Shown here piece after piece: positions 46,487 through 54,582 of a DNA stretch of 64,000 nt (its first letter is position 1; every line of letters begins with the position of its first letter). The stretch spans positions 62,001-126,000 of the forward strand of contig JACPVR010000023.1 of assembly GCA_016197405.1 (NCBI GenBank), read 5' to 3'. Made by a program: the position numbers and the translations under genes. The notes under the pieces were generated by a model. That model searched no databases. It had not been told where the DNA came from and worked only from the letters and a program-made list of their open reading frames with translations. This stretch comes from Mycobacterium sp. GTDB lineage: Bacteria > Actinomycetota > Actinomycetes > Mycobacteriales > Mycobacteriaceae.

Positions 46487-48232
46487 TTGACCGCCGAAGC
46501 GCCCCCGATTGGTGAGCTCGAGGCCACGCGTCCGTTCAAGGAGCGGATGGGCCCCAAGGGCAACCTGATCTACAAGCTGATCACGACCACCGATCACAAG
46601 CTGATCGGCGTCATGTACTGCGTGGCCTGCTTCATCTTCTTCTTCATCGGCGGCCTGATGGCCTTGCTGATGCGCACCGAGCTGGCCATGCCGGGCCTGC
46701 AGTTCCTGTCCAACGAGCAGTTCAACCAGCTGTTCACCATGCACGGCACGGTGATGTTGCTGTTCTATGCGACACCCATCGTGTTCGGGTTCGCCAACCT
46801 GGTGCTGCCGCTGCAGATCGGCGCCCCGGACGTGGCGTTCCCGCGGCTCAACGCCTTCTCGTTCTGGCTGTTCCTGTTCGGCGCCATGATCGCCCTGGCC
46901 GGTTTCATCACCCCCGGTGGTGCTGCCGACTTCGGCTGGACGGCCTACACCCCGCTGACCGACGCCATCCACTCCCCGGGAGCCGGCGCGGACCTGTGGA
47001 TCATGGGCCTGGCCGTCGGTGGTCTGGGCACCATCCTCGGTGGCGTCAACATGATCACCACCGTGGTCTGCATGCGTGCCCCCGGTATGACGATGTTCCG
47101 GATGCCGATCTTCACCTGGAACATCGTGGTGACCTCGATCCTGGTGCTGCTGGCGTTCCCGATCCTGACCGCCGCGCTGTTCGGCCTGGCTGCCGACCGG
47201 CACCTCGGTGCTCACGTCTATGACCCCGCCAACGGTGGCGTCCTGCTGTGGCAGCACCTGTTCTGGTTCTTCGGCCATCCCGAGGTCTACATCATCGCGC
47301 TGCCGTTCTTCGGCATCGTCAGCGAGATCTTCCCGGTGTTCAGCCGCAAGCCGATCTTCGGCTACACCACCCTGATCTACGCGACGCTGTCGATCGCGGC
47401 GCTGTCGGTCGCGGTGTGGGCCCACCACATGTATGCGACAGGCGCGGTGCTGCTTCCGTTCTTCTCGTTCATGACATTCCTGATCGCGGTGCCCACCGGG
47501 ATCAAGTTCTTCAACTGGATCGGCACCATGTGGAAGGGCCAGTTGACCTTCGAGACGCCGATGCTGTTCTCGATGGGCTTCCTGATCACCTTCCTGCTCG
47601 GTGGCCTGTCCGGCGTGCTGCTGGCCAGCCCCCCGCTGGACTTCCACGTCTCGGACTCGTACTTCGTGGTCGCGCACTTCCACTACGTGCTGTTCGGCAC
47701 CATCGTGTTCGCCACCTATGCCGGTATCTACTTCTGGTTCCCGAAGATGACCGGCCGGTTGCTCGACGAACGTCTCGGCAAGTTCCATTTCTGGCTGACG
47801 TTCATCGGCTTCCACACCACCTTCCTGGTGCAGCACTGGCTCGGAAACGAAGGCATGCCGCGCCGGTACGCCGACTACCTGCCGACCGACGGCTTCACCA
47901 CGCTGAACGTGGTCTCGACCATCGGTGCCTTCATCCTGGGTCTGTCGACGCTGCCGTTCGTCTGGAACGTCTTCAAGAGCTGGCGCTACGGCGAGGTCGT
48001 CACGGTCGACGACCCTTGGGGCTACGGCAACTCCCTGGAGTGGGCGACCAGCTGCCCACCGCCGCGGCACAACTTCACCGAGCTGCCGCGCATCCGCTCC
48101 GAGCGGCCCGCCTTCGAGCTGCACTACCCGCACATGGTCGAGCGGATGCGGGCCGAGGCGCACGTCGGTCGCGCGCACGGTCCCGCCGACGGGGATGTCA
48201 CCCGGCTCGACGGCGAGAACGTCCGTACCTGA
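46487..48232 (+). CDS. ctaD: Cytochrome aa3 oxidase subunit I
   Basis: This 581-residue catalytic subunit of the terminal oxidase has 12 helices. Heme a and heme a3/CuB ligands are visible in FTMHGTVMLLFY, WFFGHPEVYIIALPFFG (His-Tyr crosslink region), WAHHMYATG and HFHYVLFGT. It is almost colinear with the M. tuberculosis protein as I remember it (MTAEAPP start, NSLEWATSCPPPRHNF near the end). The start is TTG 46487, supported by GGAGGAG at 46477-46483; a TTG at 46475 would add four residues but overlaps the ribosome site. It reduces oxygen and pumps protons as part of the bcc-aa3 supercomplex. serB2 follows 4 bp downstream. Confidence 0.97.
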   Translation: MTAEAPPIGELEATRPFKERMGPKGNLIYKLITTTDHKLIGVMYCVACFIFFFIGGLMALLMRTELAMPGLQFLSNEQFNQLFTMHGTVMLLFYATPIVFGFANLVLPLQIGAPDVAFPRLNAFSFWLFLFGAMIALAGFITPGGAADFGWTAYTPLTDAIHSPGAGADLWIMGLAVGGLGTILGGVNMITTVVCMRAPGMTMFRMPIFTWNIVVTSILVLLAFPILTAALFGLAADRHLGAHVYDPANGGVLLWQHLFWFFGHPEVYIIALPFFGIVSEIFPVFSRKPIFGYTTLIYATLSIAALSVAVWAHHMYATGAVLLPFFSFMTFLIAVPTGIKFFNWIGTMWKGQLTFETPMLFSMGFLITFLLGGLSGVLLASPPLDFHVSDSYFVVAHFHYVLFGTIVFATYAGIYFWFPKMTGRLLDERLGKFHFWLTFIGFHTTFLVQHWLGNEGMPRRYADYLPTDGFTTLNVVSTIGAFILGLSTLPFVWNVFKSWRYGEVVTVDDPWGYGNSLEWATSCPPPRHNFTELPRIRSERPAFELHYPHMVERMRAEAHVGRAHGPADGDVTRLDGENVRT

Positions 48233-48236
48233 CGTT

Positions 48237-49466
48237 GTGACAGCGTCCTCCGTGTCGGTGTTGATCACCGTCACCGGCGTCGATCAGCCAGGTGTCACCT
48301 CGGCACTCTTCGGGGTGCTCACCCGGCATCGCGTCGACCTTCGCAATGTCGAACAGGTCGTCATCCGCAACCGGTTGACCCTGGGCGTGCTCATCGCCTG
48401 CACCCCGGAAGTGGCTGCCGACAACGGCTTCCACGATGAGGTGCGCGCCGCGATCAACGGGCTCGGCCTCGATGTCACGATCGAACGCAGTGACGACATC
48501 GCCGTCATCCACGAGCCGTCAACGCACACCATCGTGGTGCTGGGCCGGCCCATCACCGCCAAGGCGTTCGGCGTGCTGGCCCGCGAGGCCGCCGCGTTGG
48601 GCGTCAACATCGACACCATCCGTGGCGTATCGGATTACCCGGTGACCGGGCTGGAACTGCGGGTGTCGGTGCCGCCCGGTGTCGGTGGCCAGTTGCAGAC
48701 CGCGCTGGCCCGTGTCGCCGTCGACGAGGGTGTGGATCTGGCGCTGGAGGACTACAGCCTCAACCGACGTGCCAAGCGGCTCATCGTCTTCGATGTCGAC
48801 TCCACGTTGATCCAGGGCGAGGTCATCGAGATGCTCGCCGCCCGCGCCGGGGCCCTTGCCAAGGTCGCGCAGATCACCGAGGCCGCGATGCGAGGCGAAC
48901 TCGATTTCGCCGACTCGCTGCGGGAGCGGGTGGCCACCCTGGCCGGCCTGCCCGCCGAGGTGCTCGACGAGGTCGCCGAGGAACTGGAACTGACCCCGGG
49001 GGCGCGGACCACACTGCGTACGCTGCGCCGGCTGGGCTATCACTGTGGTGTGGTCTCCGGCGGCTTCCGCCAGGTCATCGATCCGCTGGCCCATGAGCTG
49101 CAGCTGGATTTCGTCGCGGCCAACGAGCTGGAGATCGTCGACGGCAAGCTGACCGGCCGGGTCGTCGGCCAGATCGTGGACCGGCCCGGAAAAGCCAAGG
49201 CCTTGCGCGACTTCGCCGAGCAGGCCGGTGTGCCGATGGAGCAGACGGTGGCCGTCGGCGACGGTGCCAACGATATCGACATGCTGTCCGCGGCCGGGCT
49301 CGGCGTGGCGTTCAACGCCAAACCCGCCCTGCGCGAGGTGGCCGACGCGTCGCTGAGTCATCCGTATCTGGACACCGTGCTGTTCATCCTCGGCGTGACC
49401 CGCGGCGAGATCGAGGCGGCCGATGCCGTCGACGGCATATCGCGGCGCGTCGAGATCCCCGAGTAG
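48237..49466 (+). CDS. serB2: Phosphoserine phosphatase SerB2
   Basis: This 409-residue HAD enzyme makes the last step of serine synthesis. Two N-terminal ACT domains (about 5-80 and 95-165) allow feedback by serine. The HAD core starts with FDVDSTLIQGEVIE (nucleophile and acid Asp), then VVSGGFRQVIDPLA, PGKAKALRDF and the motif VAVGDGANDIDMLSAAG. GTG 48237 sits 4 bp after the ctaD stop, an arrangement shared with M. tuberculosis. A GC-rich hairpin follows immediately after the stop. Confidence 0.95.
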   Translation: MTASSVSVLITVTGVDQPGVTSALFGVLTRHRVDLRNVEQVVIRNRLTLGVLIACTPEVAADNGFHDEVRAAINGLGLDVTIERSDDIAVIHEPSTHTIVVLGRPITAKAFGVLAREAAALGVNIDTIRGVSDYPVTGLELRVSVPPGVGGQLQTALARVAVDEGVDLALEDYSLNRRAKRLIVFDVDSTLIQGEVIEMLAARAGALAKVAQITEAAMRGELDFADSLRERVATLAGLPAEVLDEVAEELELTPGARTTLRTLRRLGYHCGVVSGGFRQVIDPLAHELQLDFVAANELEIVDGKLTGRVVGQIVDRPGKAKALRDFAEQAGVPMEQTVAVGDGANDIDMLSAAGLGVAFNAKPALREVADASLSHPYLDTVLFILGVTRGEIEAADAVDGISRRVEIPE

Positions 49467-49467
49467 C

Positions 49468-49495
49468 GCGCTCGGCCCCTGAGCGGGCCGGGCGC
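49468..49495 (+). terminator. Stem-loop terminator after serB2
   Basis: GCGCTCGGCCC (49468-49478) pairs with GGGCCGGGCGC (49485-49495), 10 Watson-Crick pairs and one wobble, around a 6-nt loop. It begins 1 bp after the serB2 stop and is followed by TATATTGAC. Confidence 0.7.
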
Positions 49496-49536
49496 TATAT
49501 TGACGTCCGACTTGGCATATTCGACAGGGAGGACCG

Positions 49537-51021
49537 ATGACCACACGGTTCTCCCGCCGTCGCGTCGCGACCGGTTTCGCCCTGTACTTCGCCGGATACT
49601 GCCTGTGGCTGGTGGCGGGCTGGGGCGGACCGTCCACGCTGAGCGTGGTGCGCACCGTCGGCGCACTGACGATCAGTGTGTGGGCGTTGTGCTGCGCGGT
49701 GGCGGCGGCCCGGCGGCTGTCCGGACGCAGCCGGCTGCTCTGGATCGTCATCATGCTGGGTCTGGGCGGTTGGGTCTTCGGCGACAGCACCTGGGTGGTG
49801 TACACGGCGTTTCTCGGAGTGGCACCCCCGGTCATCCACATCGGACATGCCGGCTACCTGACGATGTCGCTATTCGCCTGTGTCGCACTGGTTTTGCTTC
49901 CCGCAGCTGACTCGACGCGGCTCGGACTGCATGCGTTGCTGGATGGCCTGATCGTCTTCGCGTCACTGTTCATCGTGGCGTGGGTCGGTGTGCTGCAGGA
50001 TCTGACCCACACCGTGCACGGCGGCCCGCTGCGACTGCTGGTGATGTTCGCCTATCCGCTGTTCGACGTGGCGATCATGACGCTGGCGATATCGGCACTG
50101 GCGCAGACGCGTACGCCTCGCCGCGGCCCGCTGGGACTGCTGATCGTCGGGCTGATGTTCATCGCGTTGTCGAACTCGTTCCTGCTGTTCCTGTCGAAGC
50201 GGACGACGCTCGACATCCGGTTCATGGCGATCGGCTGGATGGCGGGCATCGTCCTGATCGGGATGGCGGCGATCTTCTGGGAAGGCCCGGCCCGGCGCCA
50301 CAACACCCGCGTGATTGCGATGACATCACCGCTGTCACTGCTGATTCCCTACCTGCCGCTGCCGGTCGCCATGACCGTGGCCTTCGTGTTCTTCCGGGAC
50401 GTCCAGGGTGCGGTACCGCTGCTGGTGGCCTGCGGTGCGCTGATATCGACGGTCCTGGCGCGGCAGTTCCTGACGCTGACCCAGAACGCACGACTGTTGC
50501 GTGAGGCGTCCGAGCGAGCTCTGCATGACCCGTTGACCGGTCTGGCCAACCGGACGAATTTCCGGACCGAACTGGAACACGCGCTGCTGGATCGGGCTGC
50601 CCATGGACGCGATGTCGCGGTACTACTGCTCGATCTCGACGGATTCAAACAGGTCAACGACAACCTGGGCCATTCCGTCGGCGACACGGTCTTGGAATGG
50701 ACGGCCGAACGGCTGCTGGCTCACACCTCCGACGGGGATGTCGTCGCCCGCTTGGGCGGCGACGAGTTCGCCGTGCTGCTGGACACCGCGCATCGGAGCC
50801 CGCGACAGTCGGCGGACGTCATCCGGCACGCGTTTGACGAACCGTTCGTGGTGGGCAACGACATCATCACGGTCCGCCCGAGTATCGGTATTGCGGTGGC
50901 GGATTCGTCGGACCTGGTCGGTGCGGCGGCCGCCAGCGAGCTGCTGCACCGCGCCGACACCGCGATGTACGAGGCCAAACGGTCCAGGCTCACCGGGCTG
51001 GAGGATGTCGGCGCCGGCTGA
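49537..51021 (+). CDS. Membrane-anchored diguanylate cyclase (GGDEF)
   Basis: This 494-residue protein has about nine hydrophobic helices in residues 8-315 and a C-terminal GGDEF domain (about 325-485). The substrate motif is HDPLTGLANRTNF and the active site RLGGDEFAVLL is intact, so it should make cyclic di-GMP from GTP. The inhibitory I-site (RxxD five residues before GGDEF) is not kept: the position reads SDGD, so product inhibition is unlikely. There is no EAL phosphodiesterase domain. ATG 49537 follows AGGGAGGA. It converges with the MocR gene. Confidence 0.92.
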   Translation: MTTRFSRRRVATGFALYFAGYCLWLVAGWGGPSTLSVVRTVGALTISVWALCCAVAAARRLSGRSRLLWIVIMLGLGGWVFGDSTWVVYTAFLGVAPPVIHIGHAGYLTMSLFACVALVLLPAADSTRLGLHALLDGLIVFASLFIVAWVGVLQDLTHTVHGGPLRLLVMFAYPLFDVAIMTLAISALAQTRTPRRGPLGLLIVGLMFIALSNSFLLFLSKRTTLDIRFMAIGWMAGIVLIGMAAIFWEGPARRHNTRVIAMTSPLSLLIPYLPLPVAMTVAFVFFRDVQGAVPLLVACGALISTVLARQFLTLTQNARLLREASERALHDPLTGLANRTNFRTELEHALLDRAAHGRDVAVLLLDLDGFKQVNDNLGHSVGDTVLEWTAERLLAHTSDGDVVARLGGDEFAVLLDTAHRSPRQSADVIRHAFDEPFVVGNDIITVRPSIGIAVADSSDLVGAAAASELLHRADTAMYEAKRSRLTGLEDVGAG

Positions 51022-51038
51022 AGCGCGGTAAACGCGGG

Positions 51039-52481
51039 TCAGACCACGACGGTTCCGTAGTCGGCGCTGCTGGTTCCGGTGACCGAATACCATGCGCGCG
51101 CCAGCAATTCGATGGCCTCGGTCAGCTGCGCCTCCGGCAGTGCGTAGGGCACCCGGATGAATCGCTCCAGGGTGCCGTCGACACCGAACCGGGGACCCGG
51201 TGGGATCTCGACGCCCATCCGCGACGCTGCCGCCGACAGTGCCGAGCTCATCGGCGCGGGCAGCCGGATCCACAGTGAGAGCCCGCCGGTGCCGGGCAGC
51301 GGCTGCCAGTCCGGAAGGTGCTCGTCGAGCAGTGCCAGCAGCAGAGCCCGTCGTGCGCGCAGGATCTCGCGGCGTTCGGGCAGCACCTCGTCCTGTGCGG
51401 CGAGCAGGTTGGCCGCGGCGATCTGTTCGACTATCGCGGTACCCATGTCGATGGACGGGCGCAGCGCGGCGATGGTCGCCAGCGCGCTGCGTTCGGCACG
51501 AATCCAGCCGACCCGCAGGCCACCCCAGAAGGATTTCGACATCGAGCCCACCGTCAGCACCAGATCGCGGCGCGTCGTCATGGCCGCGGCCAGGGGCGGT
51601 GGACCGGGTTCGTCGAGCCACATATCGGTGATGGTCTCGTCGATGATGGTGCGGGTACGGGTCTCGGCGATGATGCGGGCCAGTTCGCGACGCCCGCTCT
51701 CGGGCATGGTGAGCCCCGTCGGATTCTGGTTGTCGGGGATCAGATAGGCCAGGCTGGGGGCCAGCTGGCGCATCGCTGCCTCGATGGCGCCGGTATCCCA
51801 GCCCTCGCTGGTTACCGCGACCGGGACGGGCCGCACACCGCGGGTCGCCATCGCTGACAGCGCGCCGTGATAGGTGGGTTGTTCGACGAGTGCACGGTCA
51901 CCGGGTTGGGTGTAGGTGGCCAGGATCAGGCCTATCGCGTGCAATGCGCCCGTCGTCACCATGATCTCGTCGGGCTCGGTGGGAAGGCCACGCGCACAGT
52001 ATCTTTCGGCGATGGCCACGCGCAGGGGAGTGACGCCGTTGAGTTCGATACCGATATCGAGCAGATAGGGCATGGCCTGTTCGGCGGCCTGCGCGAAAGC
52101 GCGTGCGGTGACCGCGGCCGGCGCCGCCAGCGTGGCGGCGGCGAGGTTGACGGTCGACGGCGCCGGGGCCACCGTGGCGGTCCCGGCGATGGGGAGTGCC
52201 GTCGTGCTGCGCGCCCCACGGCGGCCGTTGAGATAGCCGTCCTCGCGCATCTGGTTGTAGGCGGCGGTCACGGTGGTGCGCGACACCCGCAGCGCGTCAG
52301 ACAGCGCGCGCTCGCTGGGCAGTTGCGCACCGACCGGTAACCGGCCGTCGACGATGAGCATGCGCAGGCCGTCGGCCAGGCCCTGGTACGCCGGACCACT
52401 GGCACTGGCTGTGCGCCAGTTGCCCAATTCCCGGACCAAAAGGTCCACATTGAGCCGGAATCCCGCCAGTTCGTCAGTCAT
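51039..52481 (-). CDS. MocR/GntR-type PLP-dependent regulator (YczR-like)
   Basis: This 480-residue regulator fuses an N-terminal GntR winged helix (about 25-90; QLPSERALSDALRVSRTTVTAAYNQMREDGYL) to a full aminotransferase-fold domain. The PLP lysine lies in SMSKSFWGGLRVGW, and PDNQNPTGLTM and DETITDMW are typical PLP contacts. The gene is divergent from a YczE-type membrane protein; MocR regulators paired this way are known as YczR. ATG 52481 is chosen because the upstream extension enters the operator region. Direct-repeat operators lie right at its start. The effector is probably an amino compound that reacts with PLP. Confidence 0.92.
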   Translation of the reverse strand: MTDELAGFRLNVDLLVRELGNWRTASASGPAYQGLADGLRMLIVDGRLPVGAQLPSERALSDALRVSRTTVTAAYNQMREDGYLNGRRGARSTTALPIAGTATVAPAPSTVNLAAATLAAPAAVTARAFAQAAEQAMPYLLDIGIELNGVTPLRVAIAERYCARGLPTEPDEIMVTTGALHAIGLILATYTQPGDRALVEQPTYHGALSAMATRGVRPVPVAVTSEGWDTGAIEAAMRQLAPSLAYLIPDNQNPTGLTMPESGRRELARIIAETRTRTIIDETITDMWLDEPGPPPLAAAMTTRRDLVLTVGSMSKSFWGGLRVGWIRAERSALATIAALRPSIDMGTAIVEQIAAANLLAAQDEVLPERREILRARRALLLALLDEHLPDWQPLPGTGGLSLWIRLPAPMSSALSAAASRMGVEIPPGPRFGVDGTLERFIRVPYALPEAQLTEAIELLARAWYSVTGTSSADYGTVVV

Positions 52482-52483
52482 TG

Positions 52484-52529
52484 AGGCCAGTTTGCCGTAA
52501 CTGGCTATTGATGACAAGGCCAGATTGCC
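52484..52529. promoter_or_regulatory. Direct-repeat operator of the MocR/YczE pair
   Basis: AGGCCAGTTTGCC (52484-52496) and AGGCCAGATTGCC (52517-52529) are direct repeats with 12 of 13 identical bases, 33 bp apart (about three helical turns). An inverted copy of part of the motif, ACTGGC (52500-52505), lies between them. MocR proteins commonly bind two direct repeats at such spacing. The array covers the region just upstream of the MocR start codon. Confidence 0.7.
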
Positions 52530-52566
52530 AAATCATGGTCCTATGTCGAGGACTTGGAAGCCACGG

Positions 52567-52698
52567 ATGAGCACCGTTGCCAACTGGCTGCGGGCGCCGC
52601 AGCCGCGTTCGGGGGAGTGGGGCGATTCCGACGCCGACGCGCGTCGGGCCCGGATGGATCTGGACGCGGTCCGGGCACGCTTCCCGGATCACGCGTGA
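52567..52698 (+). CDS. Small ORF (43 residues) coupled to yczE
   Basis: ATG 52567 opens a 44-codon frame encoding MSTVANWLRAPQPRSGEWGD and then a charged helix (DADARRARMDLDAVRARFPDHA). GGAAG lies 7 bp before the start. The TGA (52696-52698) overlaps the GTG start of yczE (52695), a GTGA junction identical in form to the coupled gene pairs elsewhere in this window, which is the main evidence that it is real. No known domain; mostly hydrophilic with a C-terminal amphipathic helix. It may be a translational coupler or a small regulatory protein. Confidence 0.6.
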   Translation: MSTVANWLRAPQPRSGEWGDSDADARRARMDLDAVRARFPDHA

Positions 52699-53423
52699 AC
52701 GCGCTGCGCCGGGGATCTGCGCTGCTGACCGGACTGGCTCTCTACGGGCTGTCGATGGCGATCATGGTGCGCGCAGGGCTCGGGCTCGACCCGTGGGACG
52801 TCTTTCACCAGGGCCTGTCACGGCTGACCGGGTGGACTCTGGGCACCGTCACAGCTGTGGTCGGTGTCGCGGTGCTGCTGGCCTGGATCCCGCTGCGCAA
52901 CCGGCCCGGCATCGGCACGCTGGCCAACGTCGTGGTGATCGCCGTCAGCGTCGACGCCGCACTGGCGGTGCTGCCGACCGCGCATGACCTCTGGCTGCGG
53001 ATCGCGATGATGCTCGGCGCGGTTGTGCTCAACGCCTTTGCGACGGTGCTCTACATCGGAGCGGGACTGGGCCCCGGACCGCGCGACGGCCTGATGACGG
53101 GGCTGGTGACACGGACCGGTCGCTCGGTTCGGTTGGTGCGCACCATGATCGAGGTCACCGTGCTGCTCACCGGCTGGCTGCTGGGGGGCACCGTCGGGGT
53201 GGGCACCGTGGTCTACGCCGTCGGTATCGGCCCGCTCGTGCAATTGGTGTTGCGGTTGATGCCCGCCGCGGGCGGATGGGCCCGGGCGTCAGCCGAGCGC
53301 GGCGTCGACCCGGTTGATATCGAAGATGTAGTCGGTCAGCGCGCTGGCCAGGCCGACGGTGCCGGCCCGGTCGCCGAGGCGTGCGGGGACGATCTGCAGC
53401 CGTCGGGTCGCCAACGGGGCTGA
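52695..53423 (+). CDS. YczE/YitT-family membrane protein
   Basis: This 242-residue protein has about five membrane helices in residues 8-195. The pattern GLALYGLSMAIMVRAGLGLDPWDVFHQGLSRLTGWTLGTVT is characteristic of YczE. Repeated motifs GLGLDPWDV and GLGPGPRDGLM mark two pseudo-repeats. The C-terminal 45 residues (after about AAGGWARASAERG) are hydrophilic, exceed the usual family length of about 215, and are encoded opposite the end of the ROK gene; a lost stop is possible. Role unknown, perhaps export or uptake of an amino compound sensed by the MocR protein. GTG 52695 overlaps the upstream small ORF. Confidence 0.85.
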   Translation: MNALRRGSALLTGLALYGLSMAIMVRAGLGLDPWDVFHQGLSRLTGWTLGTVTAVVGVAVLLAWIPLRNRPGIGTLANVVVIAVSVDAALAVLPTAHDLWLRIAMMLGAVVLNAFATVLYIGAGLGPGPRDGLMTGLVTRTGRSVRLVRTMIEVTVLLTGWLLGGTVGVGTVVYAVGIGPLVQLVLRLMPAAGGWARASAERGVDPVDIEDVVGQRAGQADGAGPVAEACGDDLQPSGRQRG

Positions 53424-54470
53424 CCGCGCGTAGACGCTCTCCCGGATTCCGGCGACCAGCATGTTGGCGCCTGCGGCCAGCTCACCGCCGATCACCACGG
53501 TGGACGGGTTGAGCAGGCTGACCACGTCGGACAGCGCGGCGCCGATGAACCGTCCGGCGCGGCGTACCAGCTGGACCGCCAGCGGATCCCCGGCCTCGAT
53601 CAGTCGGACGATATCGGTGATCGTCGAGACGTCCCGGCCGTCGGCGCGCAGGTCGCGGATCAACGCCCACCCGCCCGCGTAGGCCTCGATGCACCCGGTG
53701 TTACCGCACCGGCATACCGGTGGTGCCGACTGCGCGTTGTCGTCGGGCGGTCCGATCGGGATGTGCCCGATATCGCCCGCGGCACCGTCGGCGCCACGGT
53801 AGATGGTGCCGTGCGCGATGATGCCCGCGCCGATTCCGGTGGCGGCCTTGACCATCACCAGGGAATCGCGTTCGGGGAAGCCCAGCGCATGCTCGCCGAG
53901 CGCCATCGCGTTGGCGTCATTGTCGACCAGAACGGGGCAGGGGTAGCGCTGTGCGAACCAGGTCCGGATGGGGTAGCCGTCCCATCCCGTCATGATGGGC
54001 GGACTGATGACCGTGGCGCTGTCGAAGTCCACCGGACCGGGTACCGCAAGGCCGATTCCCCGGATCAGATCTTTTGTGGTGCCAGATGTTTCGAGTAGGG
54101 CGTCGAACAGTGAGTTCACCTCGGCCAGCCAGGCCTGCGGGCCGATGGTGATATCGAGGGCGGCGCGCATCTCATGGTCGATCTGGCCGTGCAGATCGGT
54201 GATGGCGGTGCGTACCCCGGTGGCGCCGGCATCGGCTATCAGCAGGGCGCCCTGATCGGCGCGGAAGTGGAAATGGCTCGGTGGCCGCCCGCGCGCCGCG
54301 GTGGATTGTTCGGACGCCACCCAGCCCGCGGACTGCAGGATGTCCAGGCGGGTTGCGACGGTGCTGCGGGAGAGCCCGGTCTGGTCGATGATCTCGGCCC
54401 GGGTGAGCCGCCCGGCTCGACGGATGAGATCAAGGATGTGGCCCGCTGATCCGAATCCCTCCTCTGGCAT
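53289..54470 (-). CDS. ROK-family transcriptional repressor (NagC/XylR type)
   Basis: This 393-residue sugar-responsive repressor has an N-terminal winged helix (about 8-65; HILDLIRRAGRLTRAEIIDQTGLSRSTVATRLDILQSAGWV) and a sugar kinase-like ROK domain. That domain has ADAGATGVRTAI and GLAVPGPVD motifs, VDNDANAMALGEH, and the zinc-binding GHIPIGP...CRCGNTGCIEAYA. The kinase acid-base residues appear present but ROK regulators usually only bind the sugar. It is divergent from the ketose-type ABC operon and likely represses it. Its 3' end overlaps yczE antisense by 135 bp. Confidence 0.92.
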   Translation of the reverse strand: MPEEGFGSAGHILDLIRRAGRLTRAEIIDQTGLSRSTVATRLDILQSAGWVASEQSTAARGRPPSHFHFRADQGALLIADAGATGVRTAITDLHGQIDHEMRAALDITIGPQAWLAEVNSLFDALLETSGTTKDLIRGIGLAVPGPVDFDSATVISPPIMTGWDGYPIRTWFAQRYPCPVLVDNDANAMALGEHALGFPERDSLVMVKAATGIGAGIIAHGTIYRGADGAAGDIGHIPIGPPDDNAQSAPPVCRCGNTGCIEAYAGGWALIRDLRADGRDVSTITDIVRLIEAGDPLAVQLVRRAGRFIGAALSDVVSLLNPSTVVIGGELAAGANMLVAGIRESVYARSAPLATRRLQIVPARLGDRAGTVGLASALTDYIFDINRVDAALG

Positions 54471-54508
54471 GGATCCTTTTTACCAGAATCATCAATATTT
54501 TTGCTTGA

Positions 54509-54522
54509 CTTTAGACATAAAG
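54509..54522. promoter_or_regulatory. Candidate ROK operator CTTTA-N4-TAAAG
   Basis: CTTTA (54509-54513) and TAAAG (54518-54522) are perfect inverted repeats within the AT-rich divergent promoter region (54475-54545), overlapping a TTGACT -35-like hexamer (54505-54510). ROK repressors recognise AT-rich palindromes of this type. Binding by the adjacent ROK protein is inferred. Confidence 0.5.
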
Positions 54523-54582
54523 ATGGTCTTGACTGACGGAAAGAGCTGTTCCCTGCATCACCCACTCGCCGAGGAGAGGCCC

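Noticed and set aside
46184..48274. 696-codon open frame antisense to ctaD, rich in His, Asp, Glu, Gln and Arg
   Set aside because: Shadow of a GC-rich gene. ctaD on the other strand is conserved throughout, and the antisense product has no domain or hydrophobic core.
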